This document shows, piece by piece, positions 34,468 to 43,002 of a stretch of 49,472 nucleotides of DNA. How positions within the stretch are numbered: the first letter of the stretch is position 1; every line of letters starts with the position of its first letter. Origin of the DNA: Lentisphaeria bacterium (GTDB lineage Bacteria > Verrucomicrobiota > Lentisphaeria > Victivallales > UBA1829); contig DPDG01000089.1 of NCBI GenBank assembly GCA_003526375.1, positions 1 to 49,472 on the forward strand, read 5' to 3'. The notes beneath the pieces were generated by a model. The model did no database searches and had not been told where the DNA came from. It saw nothing but the letters and a program-made list of their open reading frames with translations. Both the position numbers and the translations under genes were made by a program.

Positions 34468-35613
34468 TCAGTCCTCCATGTAAATATTGCTCAGAAAGCC
34501 GATCATCAGCTTGGAAAGCGTCTCGGCCTCCAGCAGAAATGCGTCATGACCGTAATCCGACTGAATATTGCAGAATGTCACGTCATTGCCGTTTTCGATC
34601 AGAGTTCTCGCCATATCGCGCCCGTGATATTCCGGGAACAGCCAGTCGCTTGAAAACGACACAACAAGAAACGGGCAATGCACATTGTCGAACACCTTGA
34701 AATTGTCGCCGCCCGCCTGATCCGAAACATCAAAATAGTCGATGGCGCGCGTGATATACAGATATGAATTCGCATCGAAACGTTCCACAAAGCAGTTGCC
34801 CTGATAATTCAGATAGCTTTCCACACGGAAATCCGTTGAAAAATCGAAAGAATAATCGTCCGACGACTGGAGCCTGCGCCCGAATTTATGTCGCATCGAC
34901 TCCTCGCTCAAGTATGTGATATGCCCCAGCATCCGCGCGATTGCCAACCCTTTCTGGGGCTGTTCCCTGTAATTGCCGTTGTTCCAGGTCGGGTCCGCCA
35001 TGATTGCCTCGCGCCCGACCCAGTTGAAAGCGATCGCCTGTGCAGGAATATGAATCGCAGTCGCAATCGCGATTACGGAAGATACCATTTCCGGATAGGA
35101 AATCGCCCACTGCGTCGCCAGCATTCCGCCCATCGAACCGCCGACCACGGCAAGCAGTTTCTTGATTCCGAGGTAGTCGATCAGGAGTTTCTGCGCCCGT
35201 ACCATGTCCTGAATCGTAATGACGGGAAAATTCATACGGTAAGGCTCTCCGGTATCAGGATCAATGGAACCGGGGCCGGTCGTGCCGGAACAGCCGCCGA
35301 GGACATTGCTGCATATGATGAAGTATTTTTCCGTGTCGAACGGCCTGCCGGGACCGACCATTTCATCCCACCAGCCGGGCTTGCGGTCATTTTCGCTATG
35401 ACGCCCGGCAAGGTGCGCATCTCCGGTCAAAGCGTGTTCCACGAGAATGGCATTGGTCGCATCCATGTTCAGCGTGCCGTAAGTCTCGTAACGGATGTTC
35501 AAATCACGCAGAGACTTTCCGCAGTCCAGTTCCAGCAGGGCATCGGAATGAAAATCCTGCGGCATTACAATTCCTATGCCTGAATCCGATTTTGTGTCTG
35601 TTTCCTCACTCAT
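34468..35613 (-). CDS. metX: Homoserine O-acyltransferase
   Basis: A 381-residue alpha/beta hydrolase-fold enzyme that acylates homoserine, committing it to methionine. The nucleophile elbow GGSMGG gives Ser160. Asp323 (FSSDWLFP) and His356 (DYGHDAFL) complete the triad. An early ALTGDAHLAG block matches the family. Acetyl versus succinyl specificity cannot be assigned by eye; acetyl is the default for this family. It is followed by metW. The leader (35614-35710) shows no SAM riboswitch. Substrate comes from the hom-aspartokinase operon elsewhere in the window. Confidence 0.94.
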   Translation of the reverse strand: MSEETDTKSDSGIGIVMPQDFHSDALLELDCGKSLRDLNIRYETYGTLNMDATNAILVEHALTGDAHLAGRHSENDRKPGWWDEMVGPGRPFDTEKYFIICSNVLGGCSGTTGPGSIDPDTGEPYRMNFPVITIQDMVRAQKLLIDYLGIKKLLAVVGGSMGGMLATQWAISYPEMVSSVIAIATAIHIPAQAIAFNWVGREAIMADPTWNNGNYREQPQKGLAIARMLGHITYLSEESMRHKFGRRLQSSDDYSFDFSTDFRVESYLNYQGNCFVERFDANSYLYITRAIDYFDVSDQAGGDNFKVFDNVHCPFLVVSFSSDWLFPEYHGRDMARTLIENGNDVTFCNIQSDYGHDAFLLEAETLSKLMIGFLSNIYMED

Positions 35614-35710
35614 ATAACCTCCCTGATACAGAATCCCGAAAGCGGGGGAGACTGCGAAAACCGTCTTTTCCCGTCTGCGGAATTCCCGCGATCCGGCTTT
35701 CTTTTAAAGA

Positions 35711-35751
35711 AAGAAAAACCGGAACCTTGCATTTTCACACCAGGCTCCGGT
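35711..35751 (-). terminator. Intrinsic terminator of purC
   Basis: On the minus strand, ACCGGAGCCT pairs with AGGTTCCGGT apart from one central mismatch, followed by TTTTTCTTT. It starts about 20 bases past the purC stop. Confidence 0.85.
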
Positions 35752-35771
35752 CTGCATCATCACATGAAAAG

Positions 35772-36671
35772 TCAGGCGAGCGTTTTACCGCTTAAAGCTT
35801 TCAAGGCTTCCACATATTTTTCACGTGTTTTCATGACAATCTCTTCCGGGAGCGCCGGCGCCGGCGGAGTCTTGTCCCAGTCAAGACTTTCCAGATAGTC
35901 ACGGACAAACTGTTTGTCAAGACTCGGCGGACTGCATCCGACTCTATAATCGCTTTTCGGCCAGAAACGGCTGGAATCCGGCGTCAGAACCTCGTCAATG
36001 AGGATCACTTCACCGTTGAAGTCTCCGAATTCAAACTTGGTATCCGCAAGAATAATGCCGCATTTTTCAGCATGCGCCGCGGCTTCCTTGTAAATGCGAA
36101 GCGTACATTCGCGGACTTTCTCCGCTTTTTCCCTGCCGACAAGCTCCACAGCGGTCTCGAAACTGATATTCTCGTCATGTCCGCTGTCGGCTTTCGTCGA
36201 CGGCGTGAAAAGCGGTTCCTCCAGCTTCTGAGCCTGCTGATATCCGGTGGGCAGCGGAATTCCGCAAACCCTGCCGTTTTTCCGATAATCCTTCCATCCG
36301 CTTCCGATCAGGTAGCCGCGGACGATGCACTCAAGCGGAATCGTCCTGGCTTTCTTAACGATCAGAGAACGTCCCGCAAGGTCTCCCGCAACAGCCTTCA
36401 ACGAAGCGGGGAACTGAGCGGCATCCCAGCAGAGCAGATGGTTCGGCATCCAGGAAAGCAACTCAAACCAGAAAAGAGACATCTGAGTCAGGACCTTGCC
36501 TTTATCCGGAATTCCGTTCGGCATCACACAGTCAAATGCGCTGATTCTGTCCGTCGCCACAAACAGCAGACTGTCTCCGAGATCATAGATATCGCGGACT
36601 TTGCCTCTGTGGGGCTCGGGAAGTCCGGGAATCGATGTCGCCAACAATGCTCCGTTGGAATCGTATTTCAT
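35772..36671 (-). CDS. purC: SAICAR synthetase
   Basis: A 299-residue enzyme of purine synthesis that ligates aspartate to CAIR with ATP. Early GKVRDIYDLGD, TDRISAFDCVMPNGIPDKGKVL, the ECIVRGYLIGSGWKDY signature and LIDEVLTPDSSRFWP are all family hallmarks. The length is that of the longer bacterial/fungal-like subtype (about 300) rather than the 237-residue E. coli type. It lies 14 bases downstream of rplU on the same strand and is probably co-transcribed with it, an unusual pairing. A terminator follows. Confidence 0.97.
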   Translation of the reverse strand: MKYDSNGALLATSIPGLPEPHRGKVRDIYDLGDSLLFVATDRISAFDCVMPNGIPDKGKVLTQMSLFWFELLSWMPNHLLCWDAAQFPASLKAVAGDLAGRSLIVKKARTIPLECIVRGYLIGSGWKDYRKNGRVCGIPLPTGYQQAQKLEEPLFTPSTKADSGHDENISFETAVELVGREKAEKVRECTLRIYKEAAAHAEKCGIILADTKFEFGDFNGEVILIDEVLTPDSSRFWPKSDYRVGCSPPSLDKQFVRDYLESLDWDKTPPAPALPEEIVMKTREKYVEALKALSGKTLA

Positions 36672-36685
36672 TCTTAATCTCTCAG

Positions 36686-36994
36686 TCAGGCAATGGAAGT
36701 GATTTTTACTTTTGTGAGTTCCTGTCTGTGTCCTTTGCGCTTTCTGTAGCCTTTGCGTCTTTTCATCTTGAACGCAATCAGCTTGGGACCACGGAAATGT
36801 TCCACGATTTCGCCTTCGACTTTAGCGCCTTCCACGAGCGGAGCGCCGAACCTGATCTCGGCACCTTCTCCGAGCGCGAGAACTTCATTGAATGCAACTT
36901 TCTCTCCGGCAGCACCTTCGAGACGTTCCATCGTAACGACATCCTGCTCCTGGACCTTGAATTGTTTGCCACCGCTGGCAATCACTGCGTACAT
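36686..36994 (-). CDS. rplU: 50S ribosomal protein L21
   Basis: A 102-residue ribosomal protein starting MYAVIASGGKQFKVQEQD, behind an AGGAG site. An in-frame ATG 15 bases further upstream overlaps that site and is rejected. The C-terminal KMKRRKGYRKRKGHRQ block, which contacts 23S rRNA, is present. The usual downstream partner rpmA (L27) is missing; purC takes its place. The gene has a candidate promoter at 37064-37091. Confidence 0.97.
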   Translation of the reverse strand: MYAVIASGGKQFKVQEQDVVTMERLEGAAGEKVAFNEVLALGEGAEIRFGAPLVEGAKVEGEIVEHFRGPKLIAFKMKRRKGYRKRKGHRQELTKVKITSIA

Positions 36995-37063
36995 GGTAAA
37001 CTCCTGCACTGTTTTATGTTAATATTTATTTCGGTTTCCAAAAAGATTCTTCCGAAGCCGTTT

Positions 37064-37091
37064 AATATAATCCGGCAATAAAAATATTCAA
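37064..37091 (-). promoter_or_regulatory. Promoter of rplU-purC
   Basis: On the minus strand: TTGAAT (37091-37086), a 16-base spacer and TATATT (37069-37064), 70 bases from the rplU start. Confidence 0.5.
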
Positions 37092-37207
37092 TATGCAATT
37101 TATGCAATTTTATATTTTTTCCGAAGTTTTCCGCTCTCCCGGCATGGCACCGGTCTCCGCAGACAAGGAAAAAAAGGCAAAAGCAGCAGAAAAACAGAAT
37201 TTCGATT

Positions 37208-37230
37208 TTCCGGCATTCCGGAATCCGGAA
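37208..37230. promoter_or_regulatory. Nested palindrome, possible operator
   Basis: A perfect ATTCCGGAAT is flanked by outer TTCCGG and CCGGAA half-sites, giving a near-symmetric 23-bp site. It lies about 120 bases upstream of the TIM-barrel gene's -35. Confidence 0.35.
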
Positions 37231-37353
37231 CACAACGAATCGAATACAGAATAAGACAAGAAGATAAGCTTCCGGGTATTTTATATCCACGTTTCATAAA
37301 GACACACCCCTGATAAAAAAGAATAAGCAGATAAGTTTTTACTGAAAAGAAGC

Positions 37354-37382
37354 TTGCAAAACTCCATTCAGAACCTTAAATT
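37354..37382 (+). promoter_or_regulatory. Promoter of the TIM-barrel gene
   Basis: TTGCAA (37354-37359), a 17-base spacer and TAAATT (37377-37382). The AGGAGGGTG ribosome binding site is at about 37404-37412. Confidence 0.55.
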
Positions 37383-37418
37383 AGCCTTATCCCAATAAAA
37401 TAACAGGAGGGTGATTTC

Positions 37419-38183
37419 ATGAAATTCGGTGTTGCCGATTACGGAATGAACGTCTGGGAAGGCGGATGCTATGACATTACGCTGAGACTCGAAGAACTGC
37501 GCTCAATCGGACTCGACGGAACGGAACGGCTTGAGGTCTGCGATGCGGCGGACGCAATCTACAAAGCAGCCGCCTACCGAAAGATGGGGATGGACTTCGC
37601 AACCTGCCGCGTTGCGGCGAATCAGGTCGGACTCGGAATCGAATATACAGCCGCGCTCGGCAAGGAATATGTCTGGCTCACACCCGGTCCCGGCGGACGC
37701 GATGTCGATTTTGATGTATTCTGCCGCCGCGCCAATCAATTCGTCAAGGCGGCGGAGCGTTTCGGGCTTAAAGCTGCCCTGCACAACCATCTCGGCTCCC
37801 GGATTGAAAGCCAGCAGGAGCTGGAAGATTTTCTCAAAGCGGTTCCCGGAGCCAGCCTCCTGCTTGACGTCGGGCACCTCGCAGGGGCATTCGGCGACAA
37901 CGTCGAGATCATCAGAAAATATTACGATCGCATTGTCAGCGTCCACTTCAAGGATATCTTCATCAAGGATGCCTCTCTCGGACTTGACAGATGGACCGAG
38001 CGTCTCCGTTTCTGCGAGCTCGGCGCAGGCAATGCCGGGTTCGATTTTGCCGCCGCCGGCGAAGAACTCAAGCGTCACGGCTACGACAAATGGGTCTTGA
38101 TTGAACATGACACTCATCTGCGCGAACCGCTTACTGATCTCAAGGTCAGTGCGGATGCGCTGAAAGCGATTTTCAAATCGTAA
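37419..38183 (+). CDS. Sugar phosphate isomerase/epimerase (xylose-isomerase-like TIM barrel)
   Basis: A 254-residue AP-endonuclease-2-type TIM barrel. Likely metal ligands are seen in the expected places: AALHNHLGSRIES (His after strand 4), LLLDVGHLAGA (Asp and His), VSVHFKDI (His-x-Lys-Asp) and a final Glu in WVLIEHD. This family includes hexulose-phosphate isomerases, inosose dehydratases and ketose epimerases. The exact substrate is not readable. It stands alone, with its own promoter and strong ribosome binding site. Confidence 0.82.
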   Translation: MKFGVADYGMNVWEGGCYDITLRLEELRSIGLDGTERLEVCDAADAIYKAAAYRKMGMDFATCRVAANQVGLGIEYTAALGKEYVWLTPGPGGRDVDFDVFCRRANQFVKAAERFGLKAALHNHLGSRIESQQELEDFLKAVPGASLLLDVGHLAGAFGDNVEIIRKYYDRIVSVHFKDIFIKDASLGLDRWTERLRFCELGAGNAGFDFAAAGEELKRHGYDKWVLIEHDTHLREPLTDLKVSADALKAIFKS

Positions 38184-38233
38184 ATCCCGAGGGGGGAGTC
38201 GCACGCTGCCCCCTCGTCTCTCATGTTACGGTT

Positions 38234-38267
38234 CGGTAAGGCTGGAATTTTTTATCCTGCCTTACCG
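38234..38267. other. Long hairpin between convergent genes
   Basis: A 13-bp stem with one mismatch (CGGTAAGGCTGGA with TCCTGCCTTACCG) and an 8-base T-rich loop, between the isomerase gene and rsmB. It lacks a 3' T tract in either direction, so it may block transcript ends or exonucleases rather than act as a classical terminator. Confidence 0.55.
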
Positions 38268-38287
38268 GAAAAAACAACCGGACATCA

Positions 38288-39544
38288 TCAGTTTTTCTTT
38301 TCCAGCAGAGCGCCGAATGCGCCGTCATGAACTTCCGAAGGCAGGAAAAGCGCCTGTTTTTTCAATGTAAAATCGGAGTGAAGCGCAAGAAAATTCTCGA
38401 TCTGCCGGATATTTTCCTCCGGCTCAATACTGCATGTGGAATAAAGCAGACGCCCGCCGGACCGCACCAGTTGTGAAAGCGAATCCAGGATATCAGCCTG
38501 AAGCAGAGTCAGTTCCGCGACACGTTTCACCTGATAGCGCCACGGAGCATCCGGACGCCGCCGGATCACCCCGCTGTTACTGCATGGGACATCTGCCAGA
38601 ATCAGATCAAACGACTCTTTCTCAAATGGATTTTCCTGCGCGGAAGCCTGCACTGTCCGCGCACGCACTCCCGCACGTTTCAGATTCACGTTCAACTGAC
38701 GCAGGCGCTGCGGCGAACGGTCCGCCGCTGTCAACTTCAGACCGCCTTCCCCCGCAAGATCCGAAAGCATGATCGTTTTCCCGCCGGGAGCCGCACAGGC
38801 ATCCAGCACACGCCCGGAAACATTGCCATCCAGCAGGGAAAGCGCCAGAGAAGTGGCGGGGTCCTGAACATAGATCATCCCTTTTTCCAGCCAGTTCTGC
38901 CGGAAGAAGGCATTGGAATCATTTGTCTGGTAAAAACGGAAACCGGCGGGCAGGTCATCAGCAGTGATCCGCGAACATTTCAATTCCGCCAGAGCCGCTT
39001 CCGGAATCTCCCCGCGAACACGGAAAGCGACCGGCGGGTTGGACGCATAATGCGAAAGGATCTGCGCGGTCGTTTCTTTCCCGAACTGTTTCAGCCACTT
39101 TTCACGCAGAGCTTCGGGAAATGAATACGGAGGAATGTTCTTTGCATCCTTCGACGAAAGAATGGAGCGCATGATCGCATTGATGAAGGCGCCCGGTCCA
39201 TGCCCGTAGCGTTGTTTCACATAATCAACGGCGACATTCACAGCGGACTGTGGTGCGATTCCGGTCTGAAAAAACGACTGCGTCAGGGTACATGCCACAA
39301 TCACGCGCATCTCCTGCTTCACATTCCCCCTGCGGGCATGTTTCTGAATCAGGGAATCGATGAATCCCTTATGACGGAAATATTCGAAAAGAAGCGACGC
39401 CACCGCGGATTTCTCATGCCCGTTTTCATTGCGGAGCTGTTCCAGGCAATCATCCAGAGTCACATTTCCGCTCTCCCAGTCTTTCAGGGATTCCGCGCCG
39501 CGTTCCAGTATTTTTTCAGAGACAGAATTTCGTTTTATCATCAT
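38288..39544 (-). CDS. rsmB: 16S rRNA m5C967 methyltransferase RsmB
   Basis: A 418-residue enzyme with an N-terminal NusB-like RNA-binding domain (about 10-140) and a Rossmann methyltransferase domain. Motif I is VLDACAAPGGKT. The two Cys of the m5C mechanism lie in ILADVPCSNSGV and YSTCSIEPEEN. This makes it an RsmB/Sun-type rRNA methylase rather than an RsmF-type one. Two ATGs lie in tandem at the start; either fits the AAAGG site. It is divergent from proC. Confidence 0.93.
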   Translation of the reverse strand: MMIKRNSVSEKILERGAESLKDWESGNVTLDDCLEQLRNENGHEKSAVASLLFEYFRHKGFIDSLIQKHARRGNVKQEMRVIVACTLTQSFFQTGIAPQSAVNVAVDYVKQRYGHGPGAFINAIMRSILSSKDAKNIPPYSFPEALREKWLKQFGKETTAQILSHYASNPPVAFRVRGEIPEAALAELKCSRITADDLPAGFRFYQTNDSNAFFRQNWLEKGMIYVQDPATSLALSLLDGNVSGRVLDACAAPGGKTIMLSDLAGEGGLKLTAADRSPQRLRQLNVNLKRAGVRARTVQASAQENPFEKESFDLILADVPCSNSGVIRRRPDAPWRYQVKRVAELTLLQADILDSLSQLVRSGGRLLYSTCSIEPEENIRQIENFLALHSDFTLKKQALFLPSEVHDGAFGALLEKKN

Positions 39545-39602
39545 CCAACCTTTCTTTCGGTGGTAAAATAGCGCATAAAACGTGATTTTTCATCTTTTTT
39601 CA

Positions 39603-39630
39603 TTAACAAAATCAAGATTTATGATATATT
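39603..39630 (+). promoter_or_regulatory. Promoter of proC-rlmI
   Basis: TTAACA (39603-39608), a 16-base spacer and TATATT (39625-39630). Confidence 0.5.
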
Positions 39631-39699
39631 ATGCCTCATGACAGAAGCGGAAACGGGCAGAACAACTTCCCGCACATCCGGAAACAATGGAGACTTGGC

Positions 39700-40509
39700 A
39701 TGTTGAATGACAGAATCGCATTTATCGGCGCAGGCAAAATGGCCGGCGCAATCGCTCTGGGACTTGTAAACAAAGGCATTCCCCCTGCACAACTGTGTGC
39801 ATACGATCCCTCGCCGGAAGCAGCAAAAAAATTTGCGGAACTTACAGGAGCGGTCTGCACAGCAACGATGAAAGAAGCCTTGAAAGATGCCGGAATCGTC
39901 CTGTTCGCAGTCAAGCCGCAGTATGCGAAAGCCGCTTTCGACGAAGCGCGCGAACATCTCGGCGGCAAACTGCTGATCTCTATTGCGGCAGGGCTCTCCA
40001 TCAGCAAACTGACTCAGCTTTCCGGCGGAATCGGGCGTATTATCCGCGTCATGCCGAACACCCCTGCCCTTGTCGGGGAAGGCATGAGCTGCTTCTGCGG
40101 CGCAGCAGGGGCAACGGAGGATGATCTGAAGAAAGCCGGGGAGATTCTCTCCTCGTTCGGACTCTGCCGCAAAGTGCCGGAATCCATGCTCGACGCGGTC
40201 ACGGGACTCAGCGGAAGCGGTCCGGCGTATGTGCTGGAATTCATCATGGCGCTTGCGGACGGCGGAGTTTACGCGGGGCTCCCCCGTGACGCGGCAATTG
40301 AGCTTGCGGCGCAGACGGTATTCGGAAGCGCTCTGCTGGTGCTCAAACGCGGCAAGGAACATCCGGCGGTTCTGCGTGACGCGGTCATCTCGCCCGGAGG
40401 CACCACGGCGCGCGGCGTCGCGGCGCTTGACGAAGGCGCATTCCGCAGTACCGTAATGAAAGCGGTCGTTGCAGCGGCGGAACGTTCCGCGGAACTCGGC
40501 AAACAGTAA
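39700..40509 (+). CDS. proC: Pyrroline-5-carboxylate reductase
   Basis: A 269-residue NAD(P)H-dependent enzyme for the last step of proline synthesis. The dinucleotide motif AFIGAGKMAGA is at 7-17, VMPNTPALVGEGMS is the middle block, and TGLSGSGPAYVLEF plus the C-terminal LRDAVISPGGTTARGV form the signature. The start at 39700 (MLNDRIAF) is used because GGAG precedes it; an upstream in-frame ATG adds a non-family 23-residue tail. It is followed 12 bases later by rlmI. Confidence 0.96.
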   Translation: MLNDRIAFIGAGKMAGAIALGLVNKGIPPAQLCAYDPSPEAAKKFAELTGAVCTATMKEALKDAGIVLFAVKPQYAKAAFDEAREHLGGKLLISIAAGLSISKLTQLSGGIGRIIRVMPNTPALVGEGMSCFCGAAGATEDDLKKAGEILSSFGLCRKVPESMLDAVTGLSGSGPAYVLEFIMALADGGVYAGLPRDAAIELAAQTVFGSALLVLKRGKEHPAVLRDAVISPGGTTARGVAALDEGAFRSTVMKAVVAAAERSAELGKQ

Positions 40510-40521
40510 GCACTTCCATTC

Positions 40522-41772
40522 ATGAGCGCAGACTTCATACTGCCGCGCGGCGGCACCTCGAAACGTGTGGCGGTCCGGCTTTCCGGCAAGGGGCTCCAGA
40601 CCGTCCGGCGGAAACATCCATGGATTTTTGAAAATTCCATTGAAAAACTTTCAGCGGAGGCAGAACCGGGAGATATCGCAGTTGTTTACGACAACAGGAA
40701 GATTGTTGCGGCGGGACTGGTCGATCCTTACTCCAGCATACGGGTGCGCCTGTTGACGTTCGGCGCTTCAAAAGAGGTCGTCGGACCAGGCTTGTTCCGC
40801 CTGCTTGCGAAGCAGTCCGCCGAACGCAGAAACGGTCTGTTCGGACCGGAGACAAACGCGTTCCGTCTCATCAACGGAGAATCGGACGGTTTTCCGGGAC
40901 TGGTCGCAGACAAGTATGCCGATGTGCTTGTGATGAAAGTCTATACCGCCGCCTTCATCCCTCATCTGGGGGATGTCGCGGATGCTTTATTTGAAGTATA
41001 TCCCTGCCTGAAACGGCTCTCCCTGCGTTTTTCACGCGAGGTATCCGCCATGAGTGCCGGGCTCCGCCGTAATCTGGAGGACGGAATGCTGTTTTCCGGT
41101 AATCCGGCATGGAACGGACAGGTTGTCTTTCTGGAAAACGGGCTGAAATTCGAAGCGGATGTCAGATGCGGTCAGAAAACCGGCTTCTTCCTTGACCAGC
41201 GGGAAAACCGCGCGAAGGCCGGGAAGCTGGCGGCGGGAGTCCATTCCGTCCTGAACGTATTTTCCTATTCCGGCGGCTTCTCTCTTTATGCGGCAAAAAA
41301 CGGTGCGCGCATGGTAACGGATATCGATTTCAACAAGCACGCGATTGAAGCATCCGCGCACAACTTCACATTGAACGGAGAGATTGCAAACATCGCGAAA
41401 TGCCGGCACCGCGGAATCGCCGACGATGCGTTTCATGCCATGAACGAACTGGAAAAAGCCGGCGAACGGTTCGGAATCGTGATTGTTGATCCGCCCTCTT
41501 TTGCGAAGTCCCTTTCAGAACGCGCACAGGCAATGAAATCCTATTCGCGCCTTGCCGTCGCGGCAGTCCGCCTGCTCTCAAAGAACGGGATTCTTGTCTT
41601 TGCCTCCTGCTCCAGCAGGATAGGCGCCGATGAACTGTTCGATGAAGTCCATCGGGCGGCGGCAGACGCCGGACGCCCGCTGAAAGAGTTCGACCGCCGC
41701 GCCGAGGCGCCGGATCACCCCGCATTATTCAAAGAGTCCCATTACCTGAAATGTCTCTATGCGCACATATGA
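40522..41772 (+). CDS. rlmI: 23S rRNA cytosine-C5 methyltransferase, RlmI-like
   Basis: A 416-residue protein. The N-terminal PUA domain (about 15-90; HPWIFENSIEKL) binds RNA. A central EEHEE-like domain follows, then a Rossmann methyltransferase with VLNVFSYSGGFSLYAA as motif I and VIVDPPSFAKS as motif IV. FFLDQRENR ahead of motif I is typical of the RlmI/YccW family. The terminal FASCSS carries the probable catalytic Cys. The stop codon abuts the convergent stop of the next gene exactly (41772/41773). Confidence 0.9.
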   Translation: MSADFILPRGGTSKRVAVRLSGKGLQTVRRKHPWIFENSIEKLSAEAEPGDIAVVYDNRKIVAAGLVDPYSSIRVRLLTFGASKEVVGPGLFRLLAKQSAERRNGLFGPETNAFRLINGESDGFPGLVADKYADVLVMKVYTAAFIPHLGDVADALFEVYPCLKRLSLRFSREVSAMSAGLRRNLEDGMLFSGNPAWNGQVVFLENGLKFEADVRCGQKTGFFLDQRENRAKAGKLAAGVHSVLNVFSYSGGFSLYAAKNGARMVTDIDFNKHAIEASAHNFTLNGEIANIAKCRHRGIADDAFHAMNELEKAGERFGIVIVDPPSFAKSLSERAQAMKSYSRLAVAAVRLLSKNGILVFASCSSRIGADELFDEVHRAAADAGRPLKEFDRRAEAPDHPALFKESHYLKCLYAHI

Positions 41773-42345
41773 TTATTCCAGTTTTCTGCCGGAAGCCTTG
41801 TCGATCTGATAAAGCATCCGGTCCATGATCCTGAACTCAAAGCCGTCGCAGGAAAGTTTGCGCAGCTCTGCCAGATATTTGAAATAGAACTCGCATGCGG
41901 TGTCATAATAGTCTCTGCCCGGCTTCGACGGCGGTTCGGGAAACATGGCAGCCGGCATGACGACATGCGCATTCCGCCGGTTCATGGTCTGAAATGTCTC
42001 CGGATTGATGAAACGCAGAATCGCCGTCGCCATAGTCATGCCGACATGATTGCACGCCAGCAGCCGGCATAAGGTCTCTTTCACTTTACGGAAATCCTCC
42101 GGCGGAATTTCCGCCGCCTTTCCCAGATCCATGAAAAGCGCGTCATCAATCCCCGGAAAACGGTCCAGCTCCCATAAGACGATCTCATAAAGTGCCGTCC
42201 GTGTCCAGTTTTCTTTCTTTTCCGGAATATCCAGCGAATCCAGATGCCGCATCAGAGGCGTATTGTATTTGCTGATTTGAGCGTGCCAATCATTAAAATC
42301 AGCAATACCGTCCGGCAAAAGCCTGCGCAGATCACTTTCCTTCAT
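41773..42345 (-). CDS. HhH-like helical protein of unknown function
   Basis: A 190-residue, mostly helical protein. The segment LLACNHVGMTMATAILRFINPETFQTMNRRNA resembles the helix-hairpin-helix and following strand of HhH-GPD base-excision proteins (the GVG-x-ASAILRFINP pattern), but the catalytic Lys/Asp of glycosylases is not obvious. The C-terminal 50 residues include YYDTACEFYFKYLAEL, typical of related uncharacterised proteins. The start at 42345 lies behind AAGGAG; a longer in-frame start would overlap the upstream small gene much further. It is probably co-expressed with the 74-residue protein. I see no basis for a firm function. Confidence 0.7.
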   Translation of the reverse strand: MKESDLRRLLPDGIADFNDWHAQISKYNTPLMRHLDSLDIPEKKENWTRTALYEIVLWELDRFPGIDDALFMDLGKAAEIPPEDFRKVKETLCRLLACNHVGMTMATAILRFINPETFQTMNRRNAHVVMPAAMFPEPPSKPGRDYYDTACEFYFKYLAELRKLSCDGFEFRIMDRMLYQIDKASGRKLE

Positions 42346-42556
42346 GTTTCTTTTTCTCCTTCGCTTTTGCCTTTGCTCTCGGAGAAACATTCAGAATCTC
42401 AGCCGAAAAGGAATACACGGCTGCCACTGCTGTTGTGCTTTTGGATGTCATGGAAACAACGCCGCCGAAATCATATTCGACAACCTCATATTCCATTGGA
42501 ATGACAGCCGGCACGGAACTCTTTTCCGAATTTTTCAGTTCTTTCTTCTTCATCAT
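42332..42556 (-). CDS. Small basic protein upstream of the HhH-like gene
   Basis: A 74-residue protein with charged ends (MMKKKELKNSEK and a Lys-rich tail AKAKAKEKKKHEGK) and a central VVSMTSKSTTAVAAVYSFSAEIL stretch. A strong AAGGGGGGT site precedes the start. It overlaps the next gene's start by 14 bases, which argues for a real, translationally coupled gene. The lysine-rich tail suggests nucleic-acid or membrane-surface binding. No family is recognised. Confidence 0.6.
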   Translation of the reverse strand: MMKKKELKNSEKSSVPAVIPMEYEVVEYDFGGVVSMTSKSTTAVAAVYSFSAEILNVSPRAKAKAKEKKKHEGK

Positions 42557-42839
42557 GATACCCCCCTTGTTTTCATGTGAAATATTTCCGGGAAATCCCC
42601 ATGAGACAATTTAGCCTCAAAAATGAATTTTTCAAATATACGGCTTCTTATGCGTATTTTTTCAGGCGGGCAAAACCGGATGAAAGAAAAAGGCATCAAA
42701 AGACAGACAGGAAAAAGCCCTCGAAAATTGAATTCAGTATTCCTCCTGTCTTTCCATAAAACCTCTGTTTGCCTTGTTTCCTGCGCCGTCAATTATCGGT
42801 GTCGGAAACAAAAAATCGAATGTTTTTCTTGATTTCGAT
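42557..42839. other. Intergenic region before tRNA-Pro
   Basis: About 280 AT-rich bases between the small protein gene and the tRNA promoter. No coding sequence is supported. It should contain the promoter of the minus-strand pair, but I see no clear -35/-10 set. Confidence 0.4.
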
Positions 42840-42867
42840 TTGCATTTGAGTGAAAAGCATGTATTTT
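42840..42867 (+). promoter_or_regulatory. Promoter of tRNA-Pro
   Basis: TTGCAT (42840-42845), a 16-base spacer and TATTTT (42862-42867), 23 bases before the tRNA. Confidence 0.5.
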
Positions 42868-42889
42868 ATGACTCATATTTTTGAAAGAA

Positions 42890-42967
42890 CGGGATGTAGC
42901 GCAGCCTGGTTAGCGCGTTAGTCTGGGGGACTAAAGGTCGCGAGTTCGATTCTCGCCATCCCGACCA
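42890..42967 (+). tRNA. tRNA-Pro(GGG)
   Basis: A 78-base tRNA with encoded CCA. The acceptor stem CGGGATG/CATCCCG is seven perfect pairs, the D arm has GCGC...GCGC, and the anticodon stem TTAGT/ACTAA encloses the loop CTGGGGG with anticodon GGG. The T arm is GCGAG-TTCGATT-CTCGC. The CGGG start is typical of proline tRNAs. It borders the decayed mobile-element region and may be its integration site. Confidence 0.96.
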
Positions 42968-43002
42968 TTTTTTAACTAGTGCAAAACATCATCTTATAGC
43001 TT

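Larger units (their letters stand above)
36995..37418. other. Divergent intergenic region, rplU / TIM-barrel gene
   Basis: A 424-base AT-rich gap with a promoter on each side and a nested palindrome at 37208-37230 in between. No coding sequence is seen. Confidence 0.6.

Noticed and set aside
35614..35710. Possible SAM riboswitch upstream of metX
   Set aside because: None of the conserved cores of the SAM-I class or other known classes was seen in the short leader.
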